Shown: positions 8,595 to 21,198 of the stretch, piece after piece
Position numbering within the stretch: the stretch's first letter is position 1
Layout: each line of letters opens with the position of its first letter
Assembly (NCBI RefSeq): GCF_006494775.1
Contig: NZ_CP041146.1
Coordinates: forward strand, 1,612,001-1,676,000
DNA: 64,000 nt
From: Nocardioides humi
Lineage (GTDB): Bacteria; Actinomycetota; Actinomycetes; Propionibacteriales; Nocardioidaceae
Direction: 5' to 3'
The notes under the pieces: model-generated
Database searches by the model: none
What the model saw: only the letters and a program-made list of their open reading frames with translations
What the model was told of the DNA's origin: nothing
Position numbers and translations under genes: made by a program

Positions 8595-9476
8595 GTGGAC
8601 TCAGGACTGGTGTCGGTCGGGCTTCCGGCCGCCCTGGCGATCATCATGTTCGGCCTCGGGCTGGCGCTGACGGTCGACGACTTCCGCCGCGTCGGGCGCA
8701 CGCCGCTGCCGGTCGGCGTCGCGCTGGCCGCGCAGCTCGTCGTCCTGCCGCTGGTGTGCTTCGGCCTGGTCCTCGCGCTCGACCTCGAGCCGATCCTCGC
8801 CGTCGGCATGATGCTGCTGGCGGCCTCGCCCGGCGGTACGACGGCCAACCTGTTCAGCCACCTGTTCCGCGGCGACGTGGCCCTCAACATCACGCTGACG
8901 GCGGTCAACTCACTGATCGCCGTCGTCAGCCTGCCCCTCGTCGTCAACCTCGCGGTCGGCTGGTTCGACCCGCCCGGGGCCGACGACATCGGGCTGCAGC
9001 TCGCCAAGACGGCCCAGGTGTTCGCGATCGTGCTGGTGCCGGTCGCGCTGGGGATGCTGGTCCGGCACGCCCGGCCGGCGTTCGCGCAGCGCGCGGACAG
9101 GCCGGTGCGGATCGCGTCGGCCGTCGTCCTCGCCCTGGTGATCGCCGGGGCGCTGATCGGCGAGCGGGAGAGCCTCGCCGACTACCTCGCCGACATCGGC
9201 GTCGCCACCGCGCTGTTCTGCGCCCTCAGCCTGACCATCGGCTACCTGCTCCCCCGCCTCTTCGGCGTCGCCGAGAAGCAGGCGCTCGCCTCCGCGTTCG
9301 AGGTCGGCATCCACAACAGCACGCTGGCGATCGCGGTCGCCCTCAGCGTGCTCGACAACGACACCCTGGCGGTGCCGGCGGCGGTGTACGGCGTACTGAT
9401 GTTCCCGCTCGCGCTGCTGGCCGGATGGCTGCTCACCCGCTCCCGGACCGGCCGGGTCGCCGACCCCGCTCGGTGA
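8595..9476 (+). CDS. Bile acid:sodium symporter (SBF) family transporter
   Basis: Integral membrane transporter of about 293 residues with nine to ten hydrophobic segments, for example LVSVGLPAALAIIMFGLGLA and VGVALAAQLVVLPLVCFGLV. The family's discontinuous-helix motif is seen as LLAASPGGTTANLFSHLFRG. A second conserved stretch, FEVGIHNSTLAIAVALSV, contains the E-G-x-x-N type ion site. The substrate is unknown; bacterial members move bile acids, pantoate or other organic anions with sodium. GTG at 8595 is chosen because GGAGAGGAGAGG precedes it. A CRP-like palindrome lies just upstream. Confidence 0.88.
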   Translation: MDSGLVSVGLPAALAIIMFGLGLALTVDDFRRVGRTPLPVGVALAAQLVVLPLVCFGLVLALDLEPILAVGMMLLAASPGGTTANLFSHLFRGDVALNITLTAVNSLIAVVSLPLVVNLAVGWFDPPGADDIGLQLAKTAQVFAIVLVPVALGMLVRHARPAFAQRADRPVRIASAVVLALVIAGALIGERESLADYLADIGVATALFCALSLTIGYLLPRLFGVAEKQALASAFEVGIHNSTLAIAVALSVLDNDTLAVPAAVYGVLMFPLALLAGWLLTRSRTGRVADPAR

Positions 9477-9494
9477 GAAAACGGACACCGCCTT

Positions 9495-9522
9495 TTGGTC
9501 GAGTGACGCAGGCGACTAGGTT
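9495..9522 (+). promoter_or_regulatory. Leaderless-type promoter of citrate synthase
   Basis: TTGGTC (-35), 16 nt, TAGGTT (-10, 9517-9522), then 6 nt to the GTG. Transcription would begin at the start codon itself. Confidence 0.5.
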
Positions 9523-9528
9523 GCAAGG

Positions 9529-10818
<1,290 letters not shown>

Positions 10819-10839
10819 GTCCCACCCGCCTCGTCACGG

Positions 10840-10862
10840 CCCCGGTCACCTGGTGACCGGGG
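10840..10862. terminator. Bidirectional hairpin after gltA
   Basis: 11-bp perfect inverted repeat CCCCGGTCACC / GGTGACCGGGG with a 1-nt centre, between the convergent gltA and Uma2 genes. It can stop transcription from both sides. Confidence 0.65.
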
Positions 10863-10881
10863 TCGTTGCGTCGGCGGGGCG

Positions 10882-11442
10882 TCAGGCGAGGAGTGCGTCG
10901 ACGTCGACCGGAACCTCGACCTCGCCGTAGCGCAGGGTCGCCTGGCCGCTGGTGAAGCGGGCGGTCTGGACGTAGATGCCGTCGACCAGGTCCATGGTCA
11001 CGACCTCGTGGTCGCGGGGATCGACGATCCAGTAGCAGGGTGCGCCCCAGGCGGCGTAGCGCTGCACCTTGGCGATCATGTCCCGGGCCCGGTTGGTGGA
11101 CACGATCTCCACGATCAGGTGCGGCGTCCCCGACAGCGCTCGCTGCTCGTCGGTCACGTCGTGGACCATCAGGTCCGGGCCGACCTCCTCCCGGACGCCC
11201 GAGGGGATCCAGCCCCAGCCTCGGGTCACCTGGGTGCCCGGAGCCACATGCTGGTGCAGGATCATCTGCAGCCGGAACTCGATGTTCTGGTGACGCTGTG
11301 AGGGCTGTGCGGCCACGACGAGTGCTCCTTCGTAGTACTCGCTCGGGACCACATCCGCTTCGAGGTATTCCTCCCAGGTCATCGGAAAGCGCTGCGCCTC
11401 GTCGCTGGGCCGGATGTCACCGGGCTGGATCGCCACGCTCAT
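10882..11442 (-). CDS. Uma2 family endonuclease-like protein (DUF820)
   Basis: 186-residue PD-(D/E)XK-fold protein of the Uma2 family, very widespread but with no established cellular role. Conserved features: MTWEEYLEADVVPSEYYEGA near the N-terminus, VGPDLMVHDV carrying the active-site Asp, then HLIVEIVSTNRARDMIAKVQ (Glu and Lys of the ExK motif), and the ending YAAWGAPCYWIVDP. ATG at 11442 is preferred over GTG at 11448 because AGGAG is better spaced from it. It is a single gene, convergent with gltA and downstream of the M1 peptidase gene. Confidence 0.85.
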   Translation of the reverse strand: MSVAIQPGDIRPSDEAQRFPMTWEEYLEADVVPSEYYEGALVVAAQPSQRHQNIEFRLQMILHQHVAPGTQVTRGWGWIPSGVREEVGPDLMVHDVTDEQRALSGTPHLIVEIVSTNRARDMIAKVQRYAAWGAPCYWIVDPRDHEVVTMDLVDGIYVQTARFTSGQATLRYGEVEVPVDVDALLA

Positions 11443-11530
11443 CGCCACTCCTTCCGGTTTCGGCGTCTCCCGAGATCGTCGCCGATGCCTTGACCCTCCG
11501 CAACCGCCCGAGGACTCGCAACCGGCGGCG

Positions 11531-12850
11531 TCAACCCTGTGGAAAACCGGGCAGAGCGACGTCGTACAGCCACGGCCGGAGCAGCCCGGCGACGTCGGTG
11601 CCGGTGCGGGCGGAGGCGAAGTCGAGGAAGTCGTCGGTGGTGACGGACTCCCCCGCCCGTGACCCGGCCCAGTCGCGGAGGACGCCGAAGAAGGCCTCGT
11701 CGCCGACAGCCACGCGCAACGCGTGCAGGGCCAGGGCGCCGCGCTTGTAGACGCGGTCGTCGAACATCAGCTCCGGCCCGGGATCGGCGAGGACGAGGTC
11801 CTGCGGCAGGTCGGCGAGTCGCTCGTGGTGGTGGCGGGCCCACGCGTCGCAGGTGCGCGGGCCGCCGCTCTCCTCCGACCACAGCCACTCGGCGTAGCAG
11901 GCGAAGCCCTCGTGCAGCCAGATGTCGCGCCAGCGGCGCAGGGTGACGGCGTTGCCGTACCACTGGTGGGCGAGCTCGTGGGCGATCAGCCGCACGTGCG
12001 ACCAGTCCGGCTTGCAGTAGTTGCGGCCGAAGGTCGACAGGCTCTGGCTCTCCAGCGGGATCTCGAGGTCGTCGTCGGTGATGACGGCGGTGTACCCGTC
12101 GTAGGGGTACGGCCCGAAGACCCGCTCGAAGAACTCCAGCATCGCCGGCTGCTGGTCGAAGGAGCCGGCGAGGTCGGCGTCCGGCGGCGCGATGGTGCGG
12201 GTGCGCGGGCCGTGGTCGGTCGTGGCGTAGCGGCCGATCTGGACCGTGGCCAGGTAGGTCGACATCGGCCGGTCCATCACGTAGGTCCAGCTCTCGGCGC
12301 TCGCGTGGCGCTGGTGGGCCGCGAGCGTGCCGTTGGACACGACGGCGTAGCCGGTGGGCGCCGCCAGCGTGATCCGGTACGTCGCCTTGTCGTCGGGCCG
12401 GTCGTTGCACGGGAACCACGTGGGCGCGCCGTGGGGCTGAGCCGCGACGATGACGCCGTCCTCGAGCTCCTCCCAGCCGGCGTCGCCGTGCCGGCGGTCG
12501 ATGACCGGCTTCGGCGACCCGCCGTAGACCACGGTCAGCCTCAAGGGCGTGCCCGCGGCCACCGAGCGGTCGAGCTGCAGGACCAGCCGCCGCTCGCGGG
12601 CCGACCACTTCTTGACGCGGGCGCCGTCGAGGCGCAGCTTGCCGGCGCGGAGGCCGGCGAGGTCGAGCACCAGTCGCGGGGTGTCCTGGAGCACGACGAG
12701 GTCGAGGACCGCCGTCCCGGTCAGCCGGTTGCCGTCGGGGACGTAGGCGAGGTCGAGGTCGTAGTGCCGGACCGCGTACGACGGGTCGCCGTGGCCGGGC
12801 AGGTACGGATCGGCGGTGGGGAGCTGCGGCACGGCGGTCAGTCGGCCCAC
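11531..12850 (-). CDS. M1 family metallopeptidase (aminopeptidase N-like)
   Basis: Zinc peptidase of 439 residues, shorter than full aminopeptidase N because the C-terminal HEAT-like domain is missing. The catalytic site is HELAHQWYGN, with the third zinc ligand Glu in LHEGFACYAEW 19 residues on. The substrate-anchoring element is represented by the PLESQSLSTF segment instead of a classical GAMEN. The tyrosine region MFDDRVYKRGALALH follows. No signal peptide is seen, so it is probably cytosolic. Its GTG start overlaps the end of the Pls-type synthetase gene by 13 nt, so the two are coupled. It may trim or recycle the peptide made by that synthetase; this is inference. Confidence 0.9.
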   Translation of the reverse strand: MGRLTAVPQLPTADPYLPGHGDPSYAVRHYDLDLAYVPDGNRLTGTAVLDLVVLQDTPRLVLDLAGLRAGKLRLDGARVKKWSARERRLVLQLDRSVAAGTPLRLTVVYGGSPKPVIDRRHGDAGWEELEDGVIVAAQPHGAPTWFPCNDRPDDKATYRITLAAPTGYAVVSNGTLAAHQRHASAESWTYVMDRPMSTYLATVQIGRYATTDHGPRTRTIAPPDADLAGSFDQQPAMLEFFERVFGPYPYDGYTAVITDDDLEIPLESQSLSTFGRNYCKPDWSHVRLIAHELAHQWYGNAVTLRRWRDIWLHEGFACYAEWLWSEESGGPRTCDAWARHHHERLADLPQDLVLADPGPELMFDDRVYKRGALALHALRVAVGDEAFFGVLRDWAGSRAGESVTTDDFLDFASARTGTDVAGLLRPWLYDVALPGFPQG

Positions 12851-15800
12851 GGGCCGATCGGGTTGCCGATCCAGCGCGTCTTGTCCGGCACGGTCTCCCC
12901 CTCATCACCAACGACACCGGCCCGACCGTAGCGTGCCTGCCCAAGGTCGCGGCCGGCAGCACCACCGAGTTGGGGCCCACGGTGGCGCCGCGGTGCAGCC
13001 GGACGGCGTCGGTGGCGAGCAGCCGGTCGTGGAACAGGTGGGTCTGCACGACGCTGCCCTGGTTGACGACTGAGCCGGCGCCGAGCTCGACGAGGTCCGG
13101 CTCGGGCAGCCAGTACGACTCGCACCACACGCCGCGTCCGACTCGCGCCCCATCGCCCGGAACCATCCGGTGATCAGCGGCGACCCGGTCGCCAGCCCGG
13201 CGAACCACGGCGTCGCGACCACCTCGACGAAGGTGTCGGCGAGCTCGTTGCGCCACACGAACGAGCTCCACAGCGGGTGCGACCCCGCACGGACCCGGCC
13301 GACCAGCAGCCACTTGGCGAGCACCGCGACCACGGCGGCCAAGAGCCCGGCGCCCCACAACAGCAGGGGTACGGCGAGCACGCCGGCCACCGCGCCGTAC
13401 CGGACCCAGACGGCGAGCGTCCCCAGCACCACCGCGAGGTGGAGGCACACGGCGAGGGTGACCGGGACCAGCCGGGCGACCTCCCAGCAGCCCCGGGCGA
13501 CCTTGAGCCGGGTCGGCGGCGCGTAGGTACGCTCGTCGGCGGAGCCCTGGGCGGCCCGGCGCAGCGGCGCGGGCGGGCTGCCGAGCCAGGACTCGCCGGC
13601 CTTGACGGCCCGACGGGCCGGCGCGGCGGAGAGGACCGCGACGAGCGAGCGCTTCGGGACCTTGCGGCCGGGCGCCGCCATCGCGGAGTTGCCGACGAAG
13701 GCCCGCTTGCCGACCTTGACCCGCTCGGCGCGCAGCCAGCCGCCGCCGAGCTCGTAGCCGCCGATCAGGGTGTCGTCGGCGAGGAACGCCTGGTCGCTGA
13801 CGCTCACCAGCGACGGGATCATCAGCGCGGTGGACGCCTCGACGTCCTTGCCGATCCGGGCGCCCAGCAGCCGCAGCCAGCCCGGCGTCAGCTGGGAGCT
13901 GTAGAGCGGGAACAGCCAGGTCCGCGCCTCGTCGAGCACCCGGATGGTCGACCACACGCACAGCGCGGGCCCGCTCTGCAACGGGTGGGCGCCGGCCCTC
14001 ACGCCGAGCCCGAGCAGCCGGACGGCGCCGAGGATCAGCGCAGCGAGGACGACGACGCCGGCCGGCACCGCCGGCACCAGCCAGGGCGCGATCGCCGCGG
14101 CCGCGTCGCCCGCGCCGGCGGTGCTGCCGACGTCGGCCAGCAGCAGGACCGGGACCACCACGACCAGCACCGCGAGCGCGGGCAGGCAGGAGAGCGCACC
14201 GGCCACGGCGGCGTACCCGATCGCCCAGGCGCGCAGCGAGCCGCGGGAGGCGGCCGGCCGCTCGGCCCAGGGCCCGCGGGCGGCGCCGCGCATCCGCACC
14301 GCCGGCGCCCCCGACCAGAACTCACCGGCCGGGACCTCGCCGAACACCGCCGCCCCGGCGCCACCTCGGCGTCGTCGCCGACGACCGCGCCGGGGCACAG
14401 CATCGAGCGGGTGCCGACCCGGGCGCGCCGACCGACCCGGATGCCGCCGACGTGGAGGGTGTCGCCGTCGATCCAGTAGCCCGTCAGGTCGACCTCGGGC
14501 TCGATCGAGGCGCCCTTGCCGACGGTGAGGTGCCCGGTGACCGGGGGCAGCGAGTGCAGGTCGGCGCCACGGGCGACCTTGGCGCCGAGCAGCCGGGCGT
14601 ACCAGGCGATGTACGGCGCCCCGGACAGCCGGGTCGCGCCCAGCTCGTCGGCGAGCCGCTCGGCGGTCCAGATCCGCAGGTGCACCTTGCCGCCGCGCGG
14701 GTACGCGCCCGGTTGCACGCCCGCGAGCACCGCCTGCGCCAGCTTGGCGGCCACGAGCATCCGACCGGGCGGGCTGACGAACACGACGCCGAGCAGCGCC
14801 AGCACCCACCACGGGACGACCGGCAGCCACGCCACGTCGAGCAGGTCGTGCACCAGCCGGGCGGCGGTGAGGGCGACCGCGAGCCAACGCGGTGCGGCGA
14901 GCGCCCGGAGCAGGGGTACGGCGAGCACCTGGCCGACCTGCGTCTTGCGCGGGATCGGCTTCACCCTGCGGCTCTGCTCGGCCAGCGCGGCCGGCTCCAG
15001 GGAGTCGAGGAAGCCCGCGAGACCCGCCACCGTGGGGTTCTCGTAGAGGTCGGCGACGGTCAGCTCGGCGTGGTCGGCGCGCAGCAGCGTGACGACCTGG
15101 GCGGCGGTCAGACTGCCGCCGCCGAGGTCGAAGAAGTCCGCGCCGGGGCCGTCGGGCACGGCGCCGATCACCTGCTGCCAGACCTCAGCGATCCGCGCGG
15201 CGGTGCCGTGCAGCCCGGCGCCGGCCGGGTCGGCGGTCGGCAGCGGCCACGGCAGCGCGTCGCGGTCGACCTTGCCGGAGGTGCGGGTCGGGATGTCGTC
15301 GACGACCGCGAGCCGCGGGACCAGGGCGGCCGGCATGGTGGCCCGCAGGTGCGCGGTGGCCGCGGTGCCGTCGTACTCGGCGGTGGTGGTGACATAGCCG
15401 ACGAGCAGCTGGTTGCCCGTGCTGGTACGACGCACGGCCGCCGCGGCCGCGGTGACCCCCGGCAGCGCGAGCAGCGCGGAGTCGATCTCGCCGAGCTCGA
15501 TCCGGCGCCCGCCGACCTTGACCTGGTCGTCGGCGCGGCCGGCGAAGAGCAGGCCGGCCGGGTCGTTGATGACGATGTCGCCGCTGCGGTAGGCGCGCTC
15601 CCAGCCGAGCGCGGGCATGGGGGCGTACTTCTCGGCGTCCTTCGCCGGGTCGAGGTAGCGCGCCAGGCCGACGCCGCCGATGATCAGCTCGCCGCGCTCG
15701 CCCTCCGCGACGGGGTGGCCGGTGGCCGGGTCGACGACGACGAGGTCCCAGCCGGCCAGCGGCAGGCCGATCCGCACCGGGCCGTCTGCGTCGACGAGCG

Positions 15801-16691
15801 CGCCGCACGCGACGACGGTGGCCTCGGTCGGGCCGTAGGTGTTCCAGACCTCGCGGCCCCCGCGCACCAGCCGCGCGGCCAGCTCCGGCGGCAGCGCCTC
15901 GCCGCCGAGGATGACCATCCGGACCCGCTCCAGCGCGTCGTCCGGCCACAGGCTGACCAGGGTCGGGACGGTCGAGACGATGGTGATGTCGTTGGCGGTC
16001 AGCCACGGCCCGACGTCGACGCCGCTGCGCACGAGCGCCCTGGGCGCGGGGACCAGGCAGGCGCCGTACCGCCAGGCGAGCCACATCTCCTCGCAGCTGG
16101 CGTCGAAGGCGACGCTGAGACCCGCCATCACCCGGTCGGACGGGCCGATCGGCGCGTCCTGGAGGAACATCCCGGCCTCGGCGTCGACGAAGGCGGCGGC
16201 GTTGCGATGGGTGACCGCGACCCCCTTCGGCGTGCCGGTCGAGCCGGACGTGAAGATCACCCACGCGTCGTCCTCGACGGCCGGGTCGCGACGGTCGCGG
16301 GCCGGGGCGTCCCGGTGCGGCTCGATCACCAGGCCGGGGCCGATCAGCGCGGCGACCCGCGCCTCGCCGAACACCAGCCGGGCCCGCTCCTCGGGGTCGT
16401 CGGCGTCGACGGGGACGTAGGCCGCGCCGGCGAAGAGGACCCCATGATCGCGACGTACAGGTCGGTCGTGCCCGAGGGCAGCCGGACCCCGACCTTGTCG
16501 CCGGGCCCGATCCCCAGCTCGGCCAGGTCGACCGCGACCGCCTCCGCCGCCTCCGCGAACTCGGCGTAGGTCACCGTGTCGTTGCCGCTGTCGAGCGCCA
16601 TCGCGTCCGGGTGGTCCGCCGCCGTACGCCGGAGCACGTCGACGAGCGTGCGTGGCGCCGGTGCCTCGTCGCCGCGGAGCAGGGGGTTCAC
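12838..16691 (-). CDS. Pls/PosA-type non-ribosomal peptide synthetase (four apparent frameshifts)
   Basis: Single-module synthetase in the style of epsilon-poly-lysine synthetase. In order: an adenylation domain (TSGSTGTPKGVAVTH near residue 155, VWNTYGPTEATVV, YRSGDIV, RTSGKVDRDALP); a carrier domain with phosphopantetheine Ser (DFFDLGGGSLTAAQ, near 520); then about six membrane segments alternating with left-handed beta-helix-like acyltransferase repeats (VGKGASIEPEVDLTGYWIDG, VGKRAFVGNSAMAAPG). As sequenced, the frame is broken by one missing base in each of four runs: 16440-16443, 14353-14356, 13148-13151 and 12897-12901. Adding one base to each run gives 1285 residues, the normal length. 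The start is GTG at 16691 with GAGGA upstream. It is divergent from an acyl-CoA ligase and overlaps the M1 peptidase gene. The amino acid used cannot be read with confidence. Confidence 0.85.
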
Positions 16692-16759
16692 CTCTCGATC
16701 CTCGTGGACGCAGGTGAACGGGAAGTGGCCGGATGGAGGACCGGTCCGTTGTGCCGGCT

Positions 16760-16775
16760 TGTGATGTGGGCCACA
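16760..16775. promoter_or_regulatory. CRP/GlxR-like site in the divergent ligase/NRPS promoter
   Basis: TGTGA-N6-CCACA, nine of ten consensus positions, flanked so that TTGTG...CACAA is symmetric. It overlaps a CACAAT element placed 7 nt before the ligase GTG. Confidence 0.45.
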
Positions 16776-16784
16776 ATCGGCGGG

Positions 16785-18420
<1,636 letters not shown>

Positions 18421-18424
<4 letters not shown>

Positions 18425-19185
18425 TGCGCGATGGCGGCCCGCACCCGTGCGGTCGTCGCGGCGAACGTCGGCAGCGCCCGGATCTCGTCGGGGGCGAGGG
18501 TGGCGTCGGAGGAGAAGGGCACCTGCTCGTCGAGCACGATCCGGCCGGGGCGGGGGCTCATCACGAGCACCCGGGAGCCGAGGAAGACGGCCTCGTCCAC
18601 GCTGTGGGTGATGAACAGGATGGTCTTGCCGGTCTCGCGCCACAGGGTGAGCAGCTCGTTCTGGAGCCGCTCGCGGGTGAGGGCGTCGAGGGCGCCGTAC
18701 GGCTCGTCCATGAGCACCACCTCGGGATCGCCGGCGAGGACGCGGGCGATCTGGGCGCGTTGCTGCATGCCGCCGGAGAGCTCGTAGGGACGGCGGTCGG
18801 CGGCGTCGGCGAGGCCCACGAGCGCGAGGTACCGGTCGGCGACGGCGAGCCGCTCGGCCTTGCCGACCCCGCGGAGCTTGGGACCGAGGGCGACATTGCG
18901 GCGTACGTCGAGCCAGGGGTACAGCGTCGGCTGCTGGAAGACCACCCCGCGGTCGGGCCCGGGACGTCGCACGGCGGCGTCGCCGACCACCACCTCGCCC
19001 TGGGAGGGCGCGGCGAAGCCGGCGATCATCCGCAGCAGCGTGGTCTTGCCGCAGCCGGACGGGCCGGCGAGGGTGACCAGCTCGCCCGCGGCGATGTCCA
19101 GGTCGATCGGGCCGAGCGCGGGCACGGCACCGCCGCGGACCCGGAAGGCGTGCTCCAGGCCCGCGACGGTGATGCCCCTGCTCAT
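18421..19185 (-). CDS. tauB: Taurine/sulfonate ABC transporter ATP-binding protein
   Basis: ATPase of an importer for taurine or related sulfonates, 254 residues. Walker A is LAGPSGCGKTTLLRMIAGF, the Q-loop is VFQQPTLYPWLDVRRNV, the signature is ELSGGMQQRAQIARVLAG, Walker B is VVLMDEPYGALDALTRE, and the switch His is LFITHSVDEAVFLGS. All catalytic residues are present. It is the last gene of the order permease, binding protein, ATPase, 10 nt after the binding protein gene. Confidence 0.92.
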
Positions 19186-19195
19186 CGGCCGCGGC

Positions 19196-20248
19196 TCACT
19201 TCCCGGCCGACGCGGCGACCGCCGGGTCGACCCCCGCGCTGTAGACGTCGGCGGACGCGACGGACTCGATGCCGTCCTGGCCGAGCAGGAACTCGGCGGT
19301 GGCGAGCAGGTCCTCGCCGAGCTGCCTGCCCAGCCAGTCGTCGCTCGCCTGCTCGGCGGCGCGCAGGTAGGTCAGCCCCGCGAACTGCGCCTTGGCCTCC
19401 TCGGCCGTGACCCCGACCTCGACGGCGACGCTCTCCGCGGCCTTGTCCGGGTCCTCCAGGATCTGCTGGACGGCGTAGTCCTGCGCCTTCGCCCACACCG
19501 CGAGGAACGCGGGGTTCTCCTCGACGAAGGACGTGCTCGCCAGTCCGAGGTCGTACGTCGGCTTGCCGGCCTCCGCGGTGTCCGCGCTGGACAGGATCAC
19601 GGTGCCGCCGTCCTTCTTCAGCTCCGAGAGCGTCGGGTCCCAGATCCAGGCGGCGTCGATGTCGCCCTTCCCCCACGCCGGCGCGACCTGCTCGGGCTCG
19701 CTGTTGATCAGCTTGTAGTCGGCCGGGTCCTCGCCGGCATCGGCGATCGCCTGCAGCAGCGAGTAGTGCGCGGTCGAGCCGAAGGGAGTGGCGATGACCT
19801 TGCCCTTCAGGCCGGCGATGTCGGTGATCGCGGGGTCGCGGACGACCAGCGACTCGGCCTCGCCGATGACGTCGTGGATCCAGATCACCTCCACCGGCAG
19901 GCTCAGCGGCGCCGACAGGGCCTTGGTGGACGGCGAGGAGCCGGCCAGGCCGAGGTCGAGGCTGCCGGCGCCGAAGGCCTGGATCACGTCGCCGCCGGAG
20001 GCGAAGTTGCTCCACTCGATGGTCGCCTCCGGCAGGCAGGACTCGAGGATCCTCTGGTCCTTCACGACGACGTCGCCGTTCGGGATCTTCTGGTAGCCGA
20101 TGCGCACCGTGCCGGTGACCGACTCGTCGGCGGCCCAGGGGCAGTCGCTGGCCGAGGCGGTGTCCTCCTCGCCGAGGCTGCAGGCGGACAGCGGCAGCAC
20201 GATCGCGGCGACAGCGGCGCCGAGGACGGACGTGCGGATGCGGTTCAT
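19196..20248 (-). CDS. tauA: Taurine/aliphatic sulfonate ABC transporter substrate-binding lipoprotein
   Basis: Exported binding protein of 350 residues. It has a lipoprotein signal peptide with lipobox LSAC (Cys near residue 23), so it is anchored outside the membrane. The fold-diagnostic stretches AGSSPSTKALSAPLSLPVEV, ATPFGSTAHYSLLQA and WGKGDIDAAWIWDPTLSELK closely follow TauA. ATG at 20248 starts 2 nt after the permease stop, so translation is coupled. Sulfonate import supplies sulfur when sulfate is scarce. No sulfonate-degrading enzyme is present in the window. Confidence 0.88.
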   Translation of the reverse strand: MNRIRTSVLGAAVAAIVLPLSACSLGEEDTASASDCPWAADESVTGTVRIGYQKIPNGDVVVKDQRILESCLPEATIEWSNFASGGDVIQAFGAGSLDLGLAGSSPSTKALSAPLSLPVEVIWIHDVIGEAESLVVRDPAITDIAGLKGKVIATPFGSTAHYSLLQAIADAGEDPADYKLINSEPEQVAPAWGKGDIDAAWIWDPTLSELKKDGGTVILSSADTAEAGKPTYDLGLASTSFVEENPAFLAVWAKAQDYAVQQILEDPDKAAESVAVEVGVTAEEAKAQFAGLTYLRAAEQASDDWLGRQLGEDLLATAEFLLGQDGIESVASADVYSAGVDPAVAASAGK

Positions 20249-20250
20249 GG

Positions 20251-21081
20251 TCAGGCCTTTCCTCGCCACGGGACGACGAGCTTCTCGATGGTGCGGATGA
20301 CGGCGTCAAGGGCGATCGCGGTGAGGCCGATGACGAGGATGCAGGCGACCGACAGCGCGATCTTGTTCTGCGTTCCCGAGAGATAGGCCAGGCCCCCGAT
20401 GCCCGGCAGTCCGTTGACGAGCTCGGCGGCGACGACCGTCGTCCACGCGAACCCGACGGCCACCCGCAGCCCGGACAGGATGTCGGGCAGGGTGGCGGGG
20501 AGGATGACGTTGGTGGTGACCTGGAGCCCCGACGCGCCGAGGCTGCGGGCGGCGTTGACCTGGTCGATGCGGACGCCGCGGACGCCGTTGATGGTGGCGA
20601 GGGTGATCGGCGGGAAGGCCGCGAGGAACAGCAGCCACACCTTCGAGGTGTCGTAGATGCCGAACCACGCCACCAGGAAGCCGATATAGGCCAGCGGCGG
20701 CAGCGAGCGGAGGAAGTCGACGTACGGGCCGGCGAGGTCGCCGACCCAGCGCACGGTGCCCATCAGCAGCCCGAGCGGTACGCCGACGGCGACCCCCAGC
20801 CCGAGGCCGAGACCGATCCGCCGCAGGCTCACCAGCAGGTGCTCCCACAGGAAGTAGTGCTCCTCGCCGCGGACGACGCGGTCGATGCCGCCGCCGACCG
20901 GGTGGTGGCTGTTGGCGCGGACGAAGGCGTTCCAGACCTCGACCGGGCTCGGGGTCAGGTAGTGCGGCTCGACGATGTCGGCCGCAGCCACGACCGACCA
21001 GACGACGAGCAGCACGACGAGGCTCGCGACGAGGCCGATCCAGCGGCGGGGCCCGCTGCGGGCGTCGGAAGGGGTGGACAC
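20251..21081 (-). CDS. tauC: Taurine/sulfonate ABC transporter permease
   Basis: Membrane subunit of 276 residues with about six hydrophobic segments. The cytoplasmic EAA-type loop is AARSLGASGLQVTTNVILPA followed by LPDILSGLRVAVG. It is the first gene of the operon. The start is placed at GTG 21081 because TAGATT lies 7 nt before it, giving a leaderless transcript; TTG at 21090 is the alternative. The upstream 60 bp are notably AT-rich for this genome and should hold the promoter and any sulfur-responsive operator. Confidence 0.88.
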   Translation of the reverse strand: MSTPSDARSGPRRWIGLVASLVVLLVVWSVVAAADIVEPHYLTPSPVEVWNAFVRANSHHPVGGGIDRVVRGEEHYFLWEHLLVSLRRIGLGLGLGVAVGVPLGLLMGTVRWVGDLAGPYVDFLRSLPPLAYIGFLVAWFGIYDTSKVWLLFLAAFPPITLATINGVRGVRIDQVNAARSLGASGLQVTTNVILPATLPDILSGLRVAVGFAWTTVVAAELVNGLPGIGGLAYLSGTQNKIALSVACILVIGLTAIALDAVIRTIEKLVVPWRGKA

Positions 21082-21088
21082 CCGACGC

Positions 21089-21094
21089 AATCTA
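21089..21094 (-). promoter_or_regulatory. -10 element of tauC
   Basis: TAGATT (overlapping TATAGA) 7 nt before the GTG start, inside an AT-rich patch at 21088-21125. Confidence 0.4.
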
Positions 21095-21136
21095 TAGTGA
21101 TTTGCTCAACTTTATCCATTTCTAGTCCCCAGCAGG

Positions 21137-21176
21137 CTCAGAGGAAGTCCTCACCCCGGTCTCAGCCGGATCACAG
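21137..21176 (+). promoter_or_regulatory. Phased CTCAG-type repeats upstream of htrA
   Basis: CTCAG (21137), CTCAC (21150), CTCAG (21161) and TCACAG (21171) recur at 10-13 bp, about one helical turn, just before the protease gene. This suits tandem binding of an OmpR-type response regulator. Confidence 0.3.
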
Positions 21177-21198
21177 GGACGGCTCGCACAGTGAGGAC

